The notes under the pieces were generated by a model. That model searched no databases. It saw only the letters and a program-made list of their open reading frames with translations, and had not been told where the DNA came from. Source: Rhodeus uyekii (taxonomy: Eukaryota; Chordata; Actinopteri; Cypriniformes; Acheilognathidae). From it: a stretch of 64,000 bases of DNA. The translations under genes were made by a program, and so were the position numbers. Where the stretch lies: positions 2,193,501 through 2,257,500 of the forward strand of contig JAWRVZ010000074.1 in assembly GCA_037043235.1 (NCBI GenBank), written 5' to 3'. Below are positions 20,161 through 27,128 of this stretch, one piece after another; positions within the stretch are counted from its first letter, which is position 1, and the number at the start of each line of letters is the position of its first letter.

Positions 20161-23100
20161 TCACCTGTTTGTTCCCAGCACACAGGAAGAAACTGGCTCC
20201 ACCCGGAGATTGTAGAATCTCGCGAATGTATTAGGTGTCGCCCAGCCCGCAGCTTTGCAGATGTCTGTCAGAGAGGCGCCACGTGCCAACGCCCAGGAGG
20301 AAGCAACACCCCGTGTGGAGTGCGCCCTCACCCCCAGGGGGCATGGCTCGCCCCGAGCCTGATATGCCAGGGCGATGGCATCCACTATCCAGTGGGCCAA
20401 CCTCTGCTTGGAGACAGCCTTTCCCTTCTGCTGTCCCCCAAAACAGACAAAGAGCTGCTCGGAGCTTCTAAAGCTCTGCGTGCGGTCCACATAGACACGT
20501 AGTGCACGGACGGGACACAGCAACGCGAGGGCTGGGTCTGCCTCCTCCCGGGGCAGTGCTTGCAAGTTCACCACCTGATCCCGAAAGGGAGTGGTGGGAA
20601 CCTTGGGCACATATCCAGGCCGGGGCCTCAGGACAACGTGAGACCAGGCCGGCCCGAATTCAAGGCACGTTTCACTGACCGAAAATGCCTGCAGGTCCCC
20701 TACCCTCTTAAAGGAAGCGAGTGCAGTCAGGAGCACTGTCTTGAGAGACAAGATCTTGAGCTCCACTGACTCGAGGGGCTCGAAGGGAGCTCTCTGTAGG
20801 CCTGAGAGAACGACAGAGAGGTCCCAGGAGGGAAAGAGGGGCGGCCTAGGAGGATTTAACCTCCTGGCCCCTCTCAGGAACCTGATGACCAGGTCGTGCT
20901 TTCCAAGAGACCTGCCATTGACGGGAACATGATGAGCTGCAATGGCGGCGACGTATACCTTCAAGGTAGAGGGGGACAGCCGCCGCTCCAACCCACCTTG
21001 AAGGAAGGAAAGCACAGAGCTGATCGGGCAAGTCCGGGGGTCTTCCCGCCGGGAAGAACACCACTCAGAGAATAGACTCCACTTCAAGGCATATGCCAGC
21101 CTCGTAGAGGGGGCTCTAGCCGAAGTGATAGTGTCTACCACCGCCGGTGGTAGGGCACTTAAGTCTTCCGCATCCCGTCCAGGGACCACACGTGGAGGTT
21201 CCAAAGATCTGGACGCGGGTGCCAAATGGTGCCCTGTCCCTGAGAAAGCAGGTCCTTCCTCAAGGGAATGCGCCAGGGAGGGGCTGTCGCGAGGAGTGAG
21301 AGTTCTGGAAACCAGGTCCGGTTGGGCCAGTATGGCGCAACTAACAAGACCTGCTCCTCGTCCTCCCTGACCTTGCACAGGGTCTGTGCAAGAAGGCTCA
21401 CTGGGGGGAACGCATATTTGCGTAGGCCCCGGGGCCAGCTGTGTGCCAGTGCATCCGTGCCGAGGGTCCCGTCGGTCAGGGAAAAAAACAACTGGCAGTG
21501 GGAGGATTCCCGGGAAGCAAACAGGTCTACCTGCGCTTCCCCGAATCGACTCCAGATCAGCTGGACCGCCTGGGGGTGGAGTCTCCATTCTCCCGGGAAC
21601 GTGAGCTGTCGTGAGAGCGCGTCGGCTGCACGATTGAGCTCGCCCGGAATGTAAACGGCACGCAGCGACCTGAGCCGATGCTGACTCCAAAGGAGGAGGT
21701 GGCGGGCAAGTTGCGACATGCGACGGGAGCGTAGACCACCTTGATGGTTGATGTACGCCACGGTCGATGTGTTGTCCGTGCGGACCAGTACATGCTTGCC
21801 CTGCAGCAACGGTCGGAACCGGCGCAAGGCAAGGTGTACCGCTAGCAACTCGAGGCAGTTGATATGCCACTGCCGCCGGGGTCCTGTCCAGGAGCCCGAG
21901 GCAGCATGCCCGATGCACACGGCACCCCAGCCCGTGGTGGAGGCATCTGTTGTAACAACAACATGCCTGGACACTTGCCCTAGGGGAACTCCGGCCCGTA
22001 GAAAAGCAAGGTCTGACCAAGGGCCGAACGTCTGGCGACAAGCCGGTGTGATTGCCACACGGAATGCGCCTTGGTGCCAAGCCCACCTCGGGACTCGGTC
22101 CCGTAACCAGTGTTGAAGTGGTCTCATATGCATCAATCCGAGCGGTGTTACAGCGGCTGCGGATGACATATGCCCCAGGAGCCTCTGAAACTGTTTCAGT
22201 GGGACCACTGTTTTCCGCCTGACTACTTTCAGGCAGTTCAACACTGACTGTGCACGTTCGTTGGTGAGACGTGCTGACATGGAGACCGAGTCCAACTCCA
22301 AACCGAGAAAAGAGATGCTCTGCGCAGGGGAGAGCTTGCTCTTCTCCCAGTTGACCCGAAGCCCCAAATGGTTGAGGTGTCTGAGCACCAAGTCCCTGTG
22401 CTCGCACACCCGATCCCGCGACTGTGCCAAAATGAGCCAGTCGTCGAGATAATTCAGGATGCGGACTCCCATCTCCCTGAGGGGGGAAAGGGCAGCCTCC
22501 GCGACTTTGGTGAAGACGCGGGGAGACAGGGACAAACCAAAGGGGAGGACCTTGTACTGGTATGCCCGACCCTCGAACGCAAAGCGAAGAAACGGTCTGT
22601 GACGAGGGAGAATCGAGACATGAAAGTACGCGTCCTTCAGGTCGATTGCTGCAAACCAGTCCTGGGAGCGGACGCACGTGAGGATGCGTCTCTGCGTTAA
22701 CATTTTGAACGGAAGCCTGTGTAGGGTCCGATTCAAGACACGCAGGTCCAGGATAGGCCGTAACCCCCCACCTTTCTTGGGAACGATGAAGTAGGGGCTG
22801 TAAAACCCCGACTCCATCTCGGCTGGAGGGACAGGCTCGATCGCGCCCTTCGCCAGGAGGACAGCGATCTCTTCCCGAAGTACAGGGGCGTCCTTGCCTT
22901 CCACTGAGGTAGTCAGAACGCCGCTGAACCTGGGGGGCCGCCTGGCGAACTGAATCGCATAGCCGAGTCTGATTGTCCGAATGAGCCAACGAGACGGAGT
23001 GGGAAGCGCTAACCAGGCACCCAAACTCCGTTCGAGAGGCACCAAGGGGACGACCGACGAACCCGCGGGGGGGCAGCAGGGAGCTCTGAGGCCCAACCCA

Positions 23101-23190
23101 GGAGGCATGGCGTCCTGGAGTCGTGGCAGTGCGTGTGGTGCACTTACCTGGCTCCATAGCCCCCGTGAGGGGCCTGGAAGGGAGGGGCAA
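20161..23190 (-). CDS. DIRS A1 tyrosine recombinase ORF (1009 codons; YR domain at the C-terminus)
   Basis: The recombinase integrates the circular DNA copy without target duplication. The YR domain occupies about residues 695-1009 (STRLAYALKWSLFSEWC onward). The catalytic set is visible: Arg829 (SFKRVGDLQAF), His957 and Arg960 (RAHSTRGVASS), and Tyr993 (FARFYNL). Residues 1-677 lie in the +1 frame over the RT/RNase H gene. They are Pro/Ser/Arg/Gly-rich and match no family I know. The natural start may be much nearer the YR domain, or the protein may be made by frameshifting from the RT ORF. The frame ends CVLGTNR and stop at 20161. Confidence 0.88.
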   Translation of the reverse strand: MPLPSRPLTGAMEPGKCTTRTATTPGRHASWVGPQSSLLPPRGFVGRPLGASRTEFGCLVSASHSVSLAHSDNQTRLCDSVRQAAPQVQRRSDYLSGRQGRPCTSGRDRCPPGEGRDRACPSSRDGVGVLQPLLHRSQERWGVTAYPGPACLESDPTQASVQNVNAETHPHVRPLPGLVCSNRPEGRVLSCLDSPSSQTVSSLCVRGSGIPVQGPPLWFVPVSPRLHQSRGGCPFPPQGDGSPHPELSRRLAHFGTVAGSGVRAQGLGAQTPQPFGASGQLGEEQALPCAEHLFSRFGVGLGLHVSTSHQRTCTVSVELPESSQAENSGPTETVSEAPGAYVIRSRCNTARIDAYETTSTLVTGPSPEVGLAPRRIPCGNHTGLSPDVRPLVRPCFSTGRSSPRASVQACCCYNRCLHHGLGCRVHRACCLGLLDRTPAAVAYQLPRVASGTPCLAPVPTVAAGQACTGPHGQHIDRGVHQPSRWSTLPSHVATCPPPPPLESASAQVAACRLHSGRAQSCSRRALTTAHVPGRMETPPPGGPADLESIRGSAGRPVCFPGILPLPVVFFPDRRDPRHGCTGTQLAPGPTQICVPPSEPSCTDPVQGQGGRGAGLVSCAILAQPDLVSRTLTPRDSPSLAHSLEEGPAFSGTGHHLAPASRSLEPPRVVPGRDAEDLSALPPAVVDTITSARAPSTRLAYALKWSLFSEWCSSRREDPRTCPISSVLSFLQGGLERRLSPSTLKVYVAAIAAHHVPVNGRSLGKHDLVIRFLRGARRLNPPRPPLFPSWDLSVVLSGLQRAPFEPLESVELKILSLKTVLLTALASFKRVGDLQAFSVSETCLEFGPAWSHVVLRPRPGYVPKVPTTPFRDQVVNLQALPREEADPALALLCPVRALRVYVDRTQSFRSSEQLFVCFGGQQKGKAVSKQRLAHWIVDAIALAYQARGEPCPLGVRAHSTRGVASSWALARGASLTDICKAAGWATPNTFARFYNLRVEPVSSCVLGTNR

Positions 23191-23459
23191 GGAGGCAGCG
23201 CGTCCTGGGACTGCCCGCTCCCTGTCCGTGGCGAAAGAGAGGTCGGCTGAGAGGGGGGAAGCAGTGCGTCGCCCACTGTCAGCTTGGACCGAGTATGACC
23301 CAGAGATGGAGGAAACTGCTCTTTTATTGAAAATGTGGGTACCACTGGCCCTGGGGCCAGTGGCGGAACAGAAAGAAACAAAAGATTCTCCACCCGGCCC
23401 TCCTCCGGGGGAAGGAGTGGTGCCCTCACCAGCTCCTGGGAACGAGCAGGTCCTACCAT
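21159..23459 (-). CDS. DIRS A1 reverse transcriptase, RNase H and methyltransferase-like domain
   Basis: 766 codons. Order: a Pro-rich N-terminus; RT at about 200-400 with FIVPKKGGGLRPILDLR, motif A AIDLKDAYFHVS (Asp273), motif C NYLDDW (337-340) and SFLGLELD; RNase H at 500-618 with TTDASTTGWGA, LELLAVHLAL, VRTDNTSTV and NRAADALSRQ. A region at about 640-725 (VDLFASRES...KYAFPPVSLL...VLLVAPYWPNRTW) resembles the Dam-like methyltransferase segment of DIRS1-type elements, though its motif reads AFPP rather than N/DPPY. It starts 17 nt after the gag stop. No inactivating change seen. Confidence 0.92.
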   Translation of the reverse strand: MVGPARSQELVRAPLLPPEEGRVENLLFLSVPPLAPGPVVPTFSIKEQFPPSLGHTRSKLTVGDALLPPSQPTSLSPRTGSGQSQDALPPCPSLPGPSRGLWSQVSAPHALPRLQDAMPPGLGLRAPCCPPAGSSVVPLVPLERSLGAWLALPTPSRWLIRTIRLGYAIQFARRPPRFSGVLTTSVEGKDAPVLREEIAVLLAKGAIEPVPPAEMESGFYSPYFIVPKKGGGLRPILDLRVLNRTLHRLPFKMLTQRRILTCVRSQDWFAAIDLKDAYFHVSILPRHRPFLRFAFEGRAYQYKVLPFGLSLSPRVFTKVAEAALSPLREMGVRILNYLDDWLILAQSRDRVCEHRDLVLRHLNHLGLRVNWEKSKLSPAQSISFLGLELDSVSMSARLTNERAQSVLNCLKVVRRKTVVPLKQFQRLLGHMSSAAAVTPLGLMHMRPLQHWLRDRVPRWAWHQGAFRVAITPACRQTFGPWSDLAFLRAGVPLGQVSRHVVVTTDASTTGWGAVCIGHAASGSWTGPRRQWHINCLELLAVHLALRRFRPLLQGKHVLVRTDNTSTVAYINHQGGLRSRRMSQLARHLLLWSQHRLRSLRAVYIPGELNRAADALSRQLTFPGEWRLHPQAVQLIWSRFGEAQVDLFASRESSHCQLFFSLTDGTLGTDALAHSWPRGLRKYAFPPVSLLAQTLCKVREDEEQVLLVAPYWPNRTWFPELSLLATAPPWRIPLRKDLLSQGQGTIWHPRPDLWNLHVWSLDGMRKT

Positions 23460-23475
23460 CTCTGGGTCGCCCGTC

Positions 23476-24942
23476 TCAGGGCCGCTTTGATTTTTTCTTG
23501 GAGGGTTTAGCGGTCTGGACGGGCTGCGTCGCCTTCCTGCGGGGGGGAGGGGCCGGACGGGAGGACTCCGGTCCGGCCGGACCCTTTGCAGCCGCAGGGG
23601 GGCGCCCTCGGCGGCGAGCAGGCTGAGGGACAGCCCGCGGCGGTTTGGCAGAATCCCGCCGGGGCAAGATGTGGCTTATCGCCTCAGTCTGCTTCTGCAC
23701 CGTCGAGAACTGCTGAGCGAAGTCCACGACGGTGTCGCCGAAGAGGCCAGCCTGGGAGACGGGGGCGTCGAGAAAGCGAACTTTGTCGGCGTCCTTCATC
23801 TCAGCCAGGTCCAGCCAGAGATGGCGCTCCTGGACCACGAGTGTGGACATCGTCTGGCCGAGGGCCCGCGCCGTGACCTTAGTCGCCCGGAGGGCGAAGT
23901 CAGTCGCCGTGCGCAGTTCCTGCATCAACCCCGGCTCAGAGCTACCCTCGTGCAGCTCTTTAAGAGCTTTTGCCTGATGGACCTGCAGGATGGCCATGGC
24001 ATGCAGGGCAGAAGCTGCCTGTCCAGCGGCGCTGTAAGCCTTGGCAGCCAGGGCTGCCGTCGTCTTACCCGCCTTGGACGGGAGGCGCGGACGATTGCGC
24101 CAGGTGGCAGCATTTTGCGGGCACAAGTGCACCGCAACTGCACGCTCCACCTGGGGAATGTCCGCGTAACCCTTGGCAGCCCCGCCATCGAGGGTAGTGA
24201 GAGCGGAGGAGACCAGAGAGCGGCTTCGGGCAGTAAAAGGTGCCTTCCACGACTTACTGACCTCCTCATGCACTTCCGGGAAGAAAGGCACCGGAGCGGA
24301 GCGGGGCTGTGAACCCCGCTCCGCACCCAGAAACCAATCATCCAGCCGCGAGCGCTCGGGCGACGGTGGAGGGTTCCACTCGAGCCCGATGCCCGCGGCA
24401 GCCCGGGAAAGCATGGCCATCATCTCCCGATCTGATTCCACACGAGCAGCGACGCCCGAGGGGCGCTGCTCGGCTTCCTCACCCGAGGATGACAGCCCAC
24501 TCTCCGATGCAGCGATCGACATCCGATCCTCATCCGGAGCGCCAAACGAGACCCGAGGCACCTCACGTGGGGGACCTGGCGGCTCATCTGGCAGCTCGAC
24601 GGCACACGGTGTGCAAGAGGAGTGGGAGGTTCGTAGGGGCTGGCCCGACGAGGTAGCTCCCACTGTAACCCTCAGGTCTCCCAGAGTGCTAACCAACCCC
24701 ACAGCTCTACCATGAGAAGCAGAGGGGATATGGGTAGCAGCAGAGGGCGCTCGAACCTCTGTATCACAGAGGGCGAGCCGCGACCGCAACACCGACATGG
24801 TCATGCCCCCGCAATGAGAGCATGAACCATCCACAAGCGCTCTCTCAGCGTGCTGTCTGCCCAGACACGAGAAACAGCGCTCATGGCCGTCAGATGAGGT
24901 CAGGAAACGACCGCATCCAGAAACACACGGACGAAAAGGCAT
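23476..24942 (-). CDS. DIRS A1 Gag-like ORF1
   Basis: 488 codons from ATG 24942, first gene after the right terminal repeat. The N-terminus has a Cys/His-rich motif (CVSGCGRF, ERCFSCLGRQHAERAL, GSCSHCGG), followed by LRSRLALCD, a conserved block seen in all DIRS gags of this window. The middle is acidic and Ser-rich. An Ala-rich helical domain follows (KTTAALAAKAYSAAGQAASA, then ATDFALRATKVTARALGQTM, QERHLWLDLAEM), with a Lys/Arg-rich tail ending KKKSKRP. Presumed RNA-binding capsid protein. Two residue differences from copy A2. Confidence 0.85.
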   Translation of the reverse strand: MPFRPCVSGCGRFLTSSDGHERCFSCLGRQHAERALVDGSCSHCGGMTMSVLRSRLALCDTEVRAPSAATHIPSASHGRAVGLVSTLGDLRVTVGATSSGQPLRTSHSSCTPCAVELPDEPPGPPREVPRVSFGAPDEDRMSIAASESGLSSSGEEAEQRPSGVAARVESDREMMAMLSRAAAGIGLEWNPPPSPERSRLDDWFLGAERGSQPRSAPVPFFPEVHEEVSKSWKAPFTARSRSLVSSALTTLDGGAAKGYADIPQVERAVAVHLCPQNAATWRNRPRLPSKAGKTTAALAAKAYSAAGQAASALHAMAILQVHQAKALKELHEGSSEPGLMQELRTATDFALRATKVTARALGQTMSTLVVQERHLWLDLAEMKDADKVRFLDAPVSQAGLFGDTVVDFAQQFSTVQKQTEAISHILPRRDSAKPPRAVPQPARRRGRPPAAAKGPAGPESSRPAPPPRRKATQPVQTAKPSKKKSKRP

Positions 24943-25142
24943 CTTGAAAAAGACGCTAATCGTCCGCGTTTTGCTCTTTTAGAGGAACTGCTCTTCCAAC
25001 CGAGGCACACAGGGGGGAACACGTTGCTGGGAAGACGCGCACCACCGCTGTCGCACCGTATTTCCAGCCGGAAAAGAACGCGCTCTTTGAAGGTGATCAG
25101 AATGAACGGCTGCTTACAACCGCTCGGCTCCGAAGCAAAAGT

Positions 25143-25306
25143 ATGAATGAAGTGAGCGATGCCGGTCCTAATTATACCCGGAAGCCGGGTGGGGCGGGAC
25201 TCGGCATGCAAATCTCACTAGCCAATGTTCATTGGCGCGTTTAGTTATATTGGGAGGTGATTGGGCTCCCAAGCGAGACCCCATGACGTCAGTCCGACGT
25301 AACGTC
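25143..25306 (-). repeat. DIRS A1 right terminal inverted repeat
   Basis: Complement of 19093-19256. It lies upstream of gag and so is the expected promoter end. Confidence 0.9.
25168..25291 (-). promoter_or_regulatory. Putative DIRS A1 promoter with altered TATA box
   Basis: In transcription order on the minus strand: a CRE-type TGACGTCA (25291-25284), ATTGG/CCAAT boxes (about 25262 and 25235-25221), the octamer ATTTGCAT (25213-25206) and a TATA element at 25177-25168. Here it reads TATAATTAGG, whereas the other three copies of this repeat (A1 left, A2 left and right) read TATAAATAGG. The factor sites are sequence matches only. Confidence 0.6.
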
Positions 25307-25329
25307 GAACGTGACTGACTGATAGGGAA

Positions 25330-26040
25330 ACAGAGATTCTAATTATTAAACCAAAAAGTTCTGCACGTAATAATCTAGACTACTGCCTAACACTTTGATG
25401 GCTCTTCTGTCAAGTCTTCATCGTCAGTTAAAAACCTGGGTGTGCTCTTTGATACCAATCTTTCATTTGAAAGCCATGTTTCTAGCATCTGTAAAACAGC
25501 ATTCTTCCATCTTAAAAATATATCTAAATTGCGACATATGCTCTCTAAGACAAATGCGGAAAAGTTAGTTCATGCGTTCATGAGTTCAAGGCTAGATTAT
25601 TGTAATGCTTTACTAAGTGGCTGCCCTGCACGCTTAATACACAAATTCCATCTGGTCCAAAATGCAGCAGCTCGAGTTCTTACTAGAACCAGGAAGTATG
25701 AGCATATTAGCCCAGTTCTGTCAAACCTGCACTGGCTTCCTATTAAACACCGAATTCATTTTAAAATCTTGCTAATGACTTACAAAGCATTAAAGGGTTT
25801 AGCTCCACAGTACTTGATCGATCTCCTAACACATTATAGTCCTTCACGTCTATTGCGATCCCAAAATACTGACCAGCTTATAATACCTAGAATATCAAAG
25901 TCAACTGCTGGCGGTCGATCTTTTTCCTATTTAGCTCCTAAACTCTGGAACAGTCTTCCTAATACAGTTCGGGAAGCAGACACACTCTGTCAGTTTAAAT
26001 CTAGACTAAAAACACATCTCTTCAAGCTGGCATACACATA
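25330..26040 (+). pseudogene. L2 copy a ORF2, C-terminal part
   Basis: After the DIRS element the frame resumes (EILIIKPKSSARNNLDYCLT), has a break near 25400, then runs open as NLGVLFDTNLSFESHVSSIC to LKTHLFKLAYT and stop at 26041. It matches copy b closely and is the thumb/C-terminal region of L2 RT proteins. Confidence 0.85.
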
Positions 26041-26607
26041 ACACATTATACATACATTTTTAATCCAAATCATGTAAAATGATTTTTAGGCTGCATAATT
26101 TAGGTCAGCCGGAACCGGGAACATTCTCATAACATCTGATGTACTCGATACATCAGAAGAAGAATGGCATCTACGCTGATATTATTCTCTGTTTATTCCG
26201 AGGTTACCATGGTCAGCCGGATCCGGGCCGTATCCAGATCAGATGAAGGACCTGCACCTGGACACGAGCACAGCACTGCCCTGAAGTGTCTGCGGAGACC
26301 GTGACTCTACTAAACCCTCCCCGGTGTAGATTATGAACCCATCTCCAATCGGACCAAATTAGACTTAATATTAGACTTTAATTATCAATATAATAATCAA
26401 ACTATCAATCAATCAAATCGATCAATAATCATAACTTAGCTCTTAATATTCATCAATTGTATTAATTCGCCTGCTCTTTTAAGGCTGCCATTAAGCCAAA
26501 CAAACTTTGTTTATAATGTTTTCATGTGACCAATGTAAAGCTGCTTTGAAACAATCTGTATTGTAAAAAGCGCTATATAAGTAAAGGTGACTTGACTTGA
26601 CTTGACT
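26041..26607 (+). other. L2 copy a 3' untranslated region and tail
   Basis: A non-coding 3' region ending AAGCGCTATATAAGTAAAGG, then TGACT-type tandem units (26588-26607). The end is shared with copy b (56839-56880, complement), confirming a true LINE 3' end recognised for reverse transcription. Confidence 0.8.
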
Positions 26608-27128
26608 TAATCAAACACAGCTGAACTCAAATGAAGGTGTAGAACCACCTCAAGGATGATCAGAAAAAATGCACAGCACCTGAGTTAAATATTTGAGTAA
26701 AGTTTAATAGTTTAATAAATCTGCAAATGTCAATGTGGTGAGTAGGGCGGGGTTGAGGGACCGTGAGAGCATCACGAGAGCCGGTGGCGTGATGGATAAT
26801 GAGCGACACCTGCGAGCCACCGGTGTCTCTCAATTCTCATGGAGGAGCGGAGACATTAAAGGAGGAGCGACGACAGTGAAGGCGAGAGACACTGGTGGCT
26901 CGCAGGTGTCGCTCATTATCCATCACACCACCGGCTCTCGTGACTCTCACGGTCCCTCGACCCCGCCCTGCTCGCCACAGTCAACAATTCTGTTTTCCTG
27001 TCAATATGGGGTGCTGTGTGTACATTAATGAGGAAAAAAATGAACATAAATGATTTTAGCAAGTGGCTACAATATACAAAAAGAGTGAAAAATTTAAGGG
27101 GGTCTTAAAAATTTCTGCACCCACTGTA
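26608..27128 (-). mobile_element. Tc1-like transposon, 5' arm with terminal inverted repeat
   Basis: The continuation of the element at 10310-10733 after the L2 insertion: AACACAGCTGAACTCAAATG ... GGGGTGCTGTGTGTACATTA ... ending TTTCTGCACCCACTGTA next to TA. This is the promoter-side arm of a minus-strand Tc1-like element. A 246-bp foldback element (26734-26979) interrupts it. Confidence 0.78.
26734..26979. mobile_element. 246-bp foldback element, TG...CA ends, 5-bp target duplication
   Basis: Two arms of about 95 bp (starting TGTGGTGAGTAGGGCGGGGT; the right arm complement starts TGTGGCGAGCAGGGCGGGGT) surround a loop of about 55 bp. GTCAA is duplicated at 26729-26733 and 26980-26984, and the Tc1-like sequence on either side joins across a single GTCAA. 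TG...CA ends with a 5-bp duplication are LTR-like, whereas the long inverted arms are MITE-like. No coding capacity. Confidence 0.72.

Larger units (their letters stand above)
19046..25329 (-). mobile_element. DIRS-type YR retrotransposon A1, full length
   Basis: A 6284-bp element with gag, RT/RNase H and tyrosine recombinase on the minus strand, inverted terminal repeats (19093-19256 / 25143-25306) and an internal complementary region (19321-19428). The ICR equals the complement of the left 56 bases (19046-19101) followed by that of the right 52 bases (25278-25329), without mismatch by eye. This is the DIRS hallmark. It is inserted in an A-run of L2 with no target duplication; copy b shows the empty site as six A's. 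All three reading frames are open. Confidence 0.93.
10734..26607 (+). mobile_element. L2-clade LINE copy a, split by an ERV and a DIRS element
   Basis: A non-LTR retrotransposon with an esterase-type ORF1 and an endonuclease/RT ORF2. Its own segments are 10734-13631, 18417-19045 and 25330-26607. It ends GCGCTATATAAGTAAAGGTG followed by three to four TGACT-type units (26588-26607). It lies inside a Tc1-like element; a short TAAT duplication may flank it. The same family occurs at 56839-62910 (copy b). L2 assignment rests on the RT text [20 protein letters not shown] and the tail. Confidence 0.82.

Noticed and set aside
20161..23190. Treating all 1009 residues of the DIRS recombinase frame as one proven protein
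   Set aside because: Only the last ~315 residues show a recombinase domain; the rest overlaps RT and may be untranslated. Kept as an open question instead.
23671..24312. 213-codon + strand frame opposite DIRS A1 gag (and its twin at 40489-41130)
   Set aside because: Antisense shadow of the GC-rich gag gene; no family resemblance, and the gag frame explains the region.
26735..27028. 97-codon + strand frame across the foldback element
   Set aside because: It crosses the element boundary into Tc1-like non-coding sequence; produced by the GC-rich arms.
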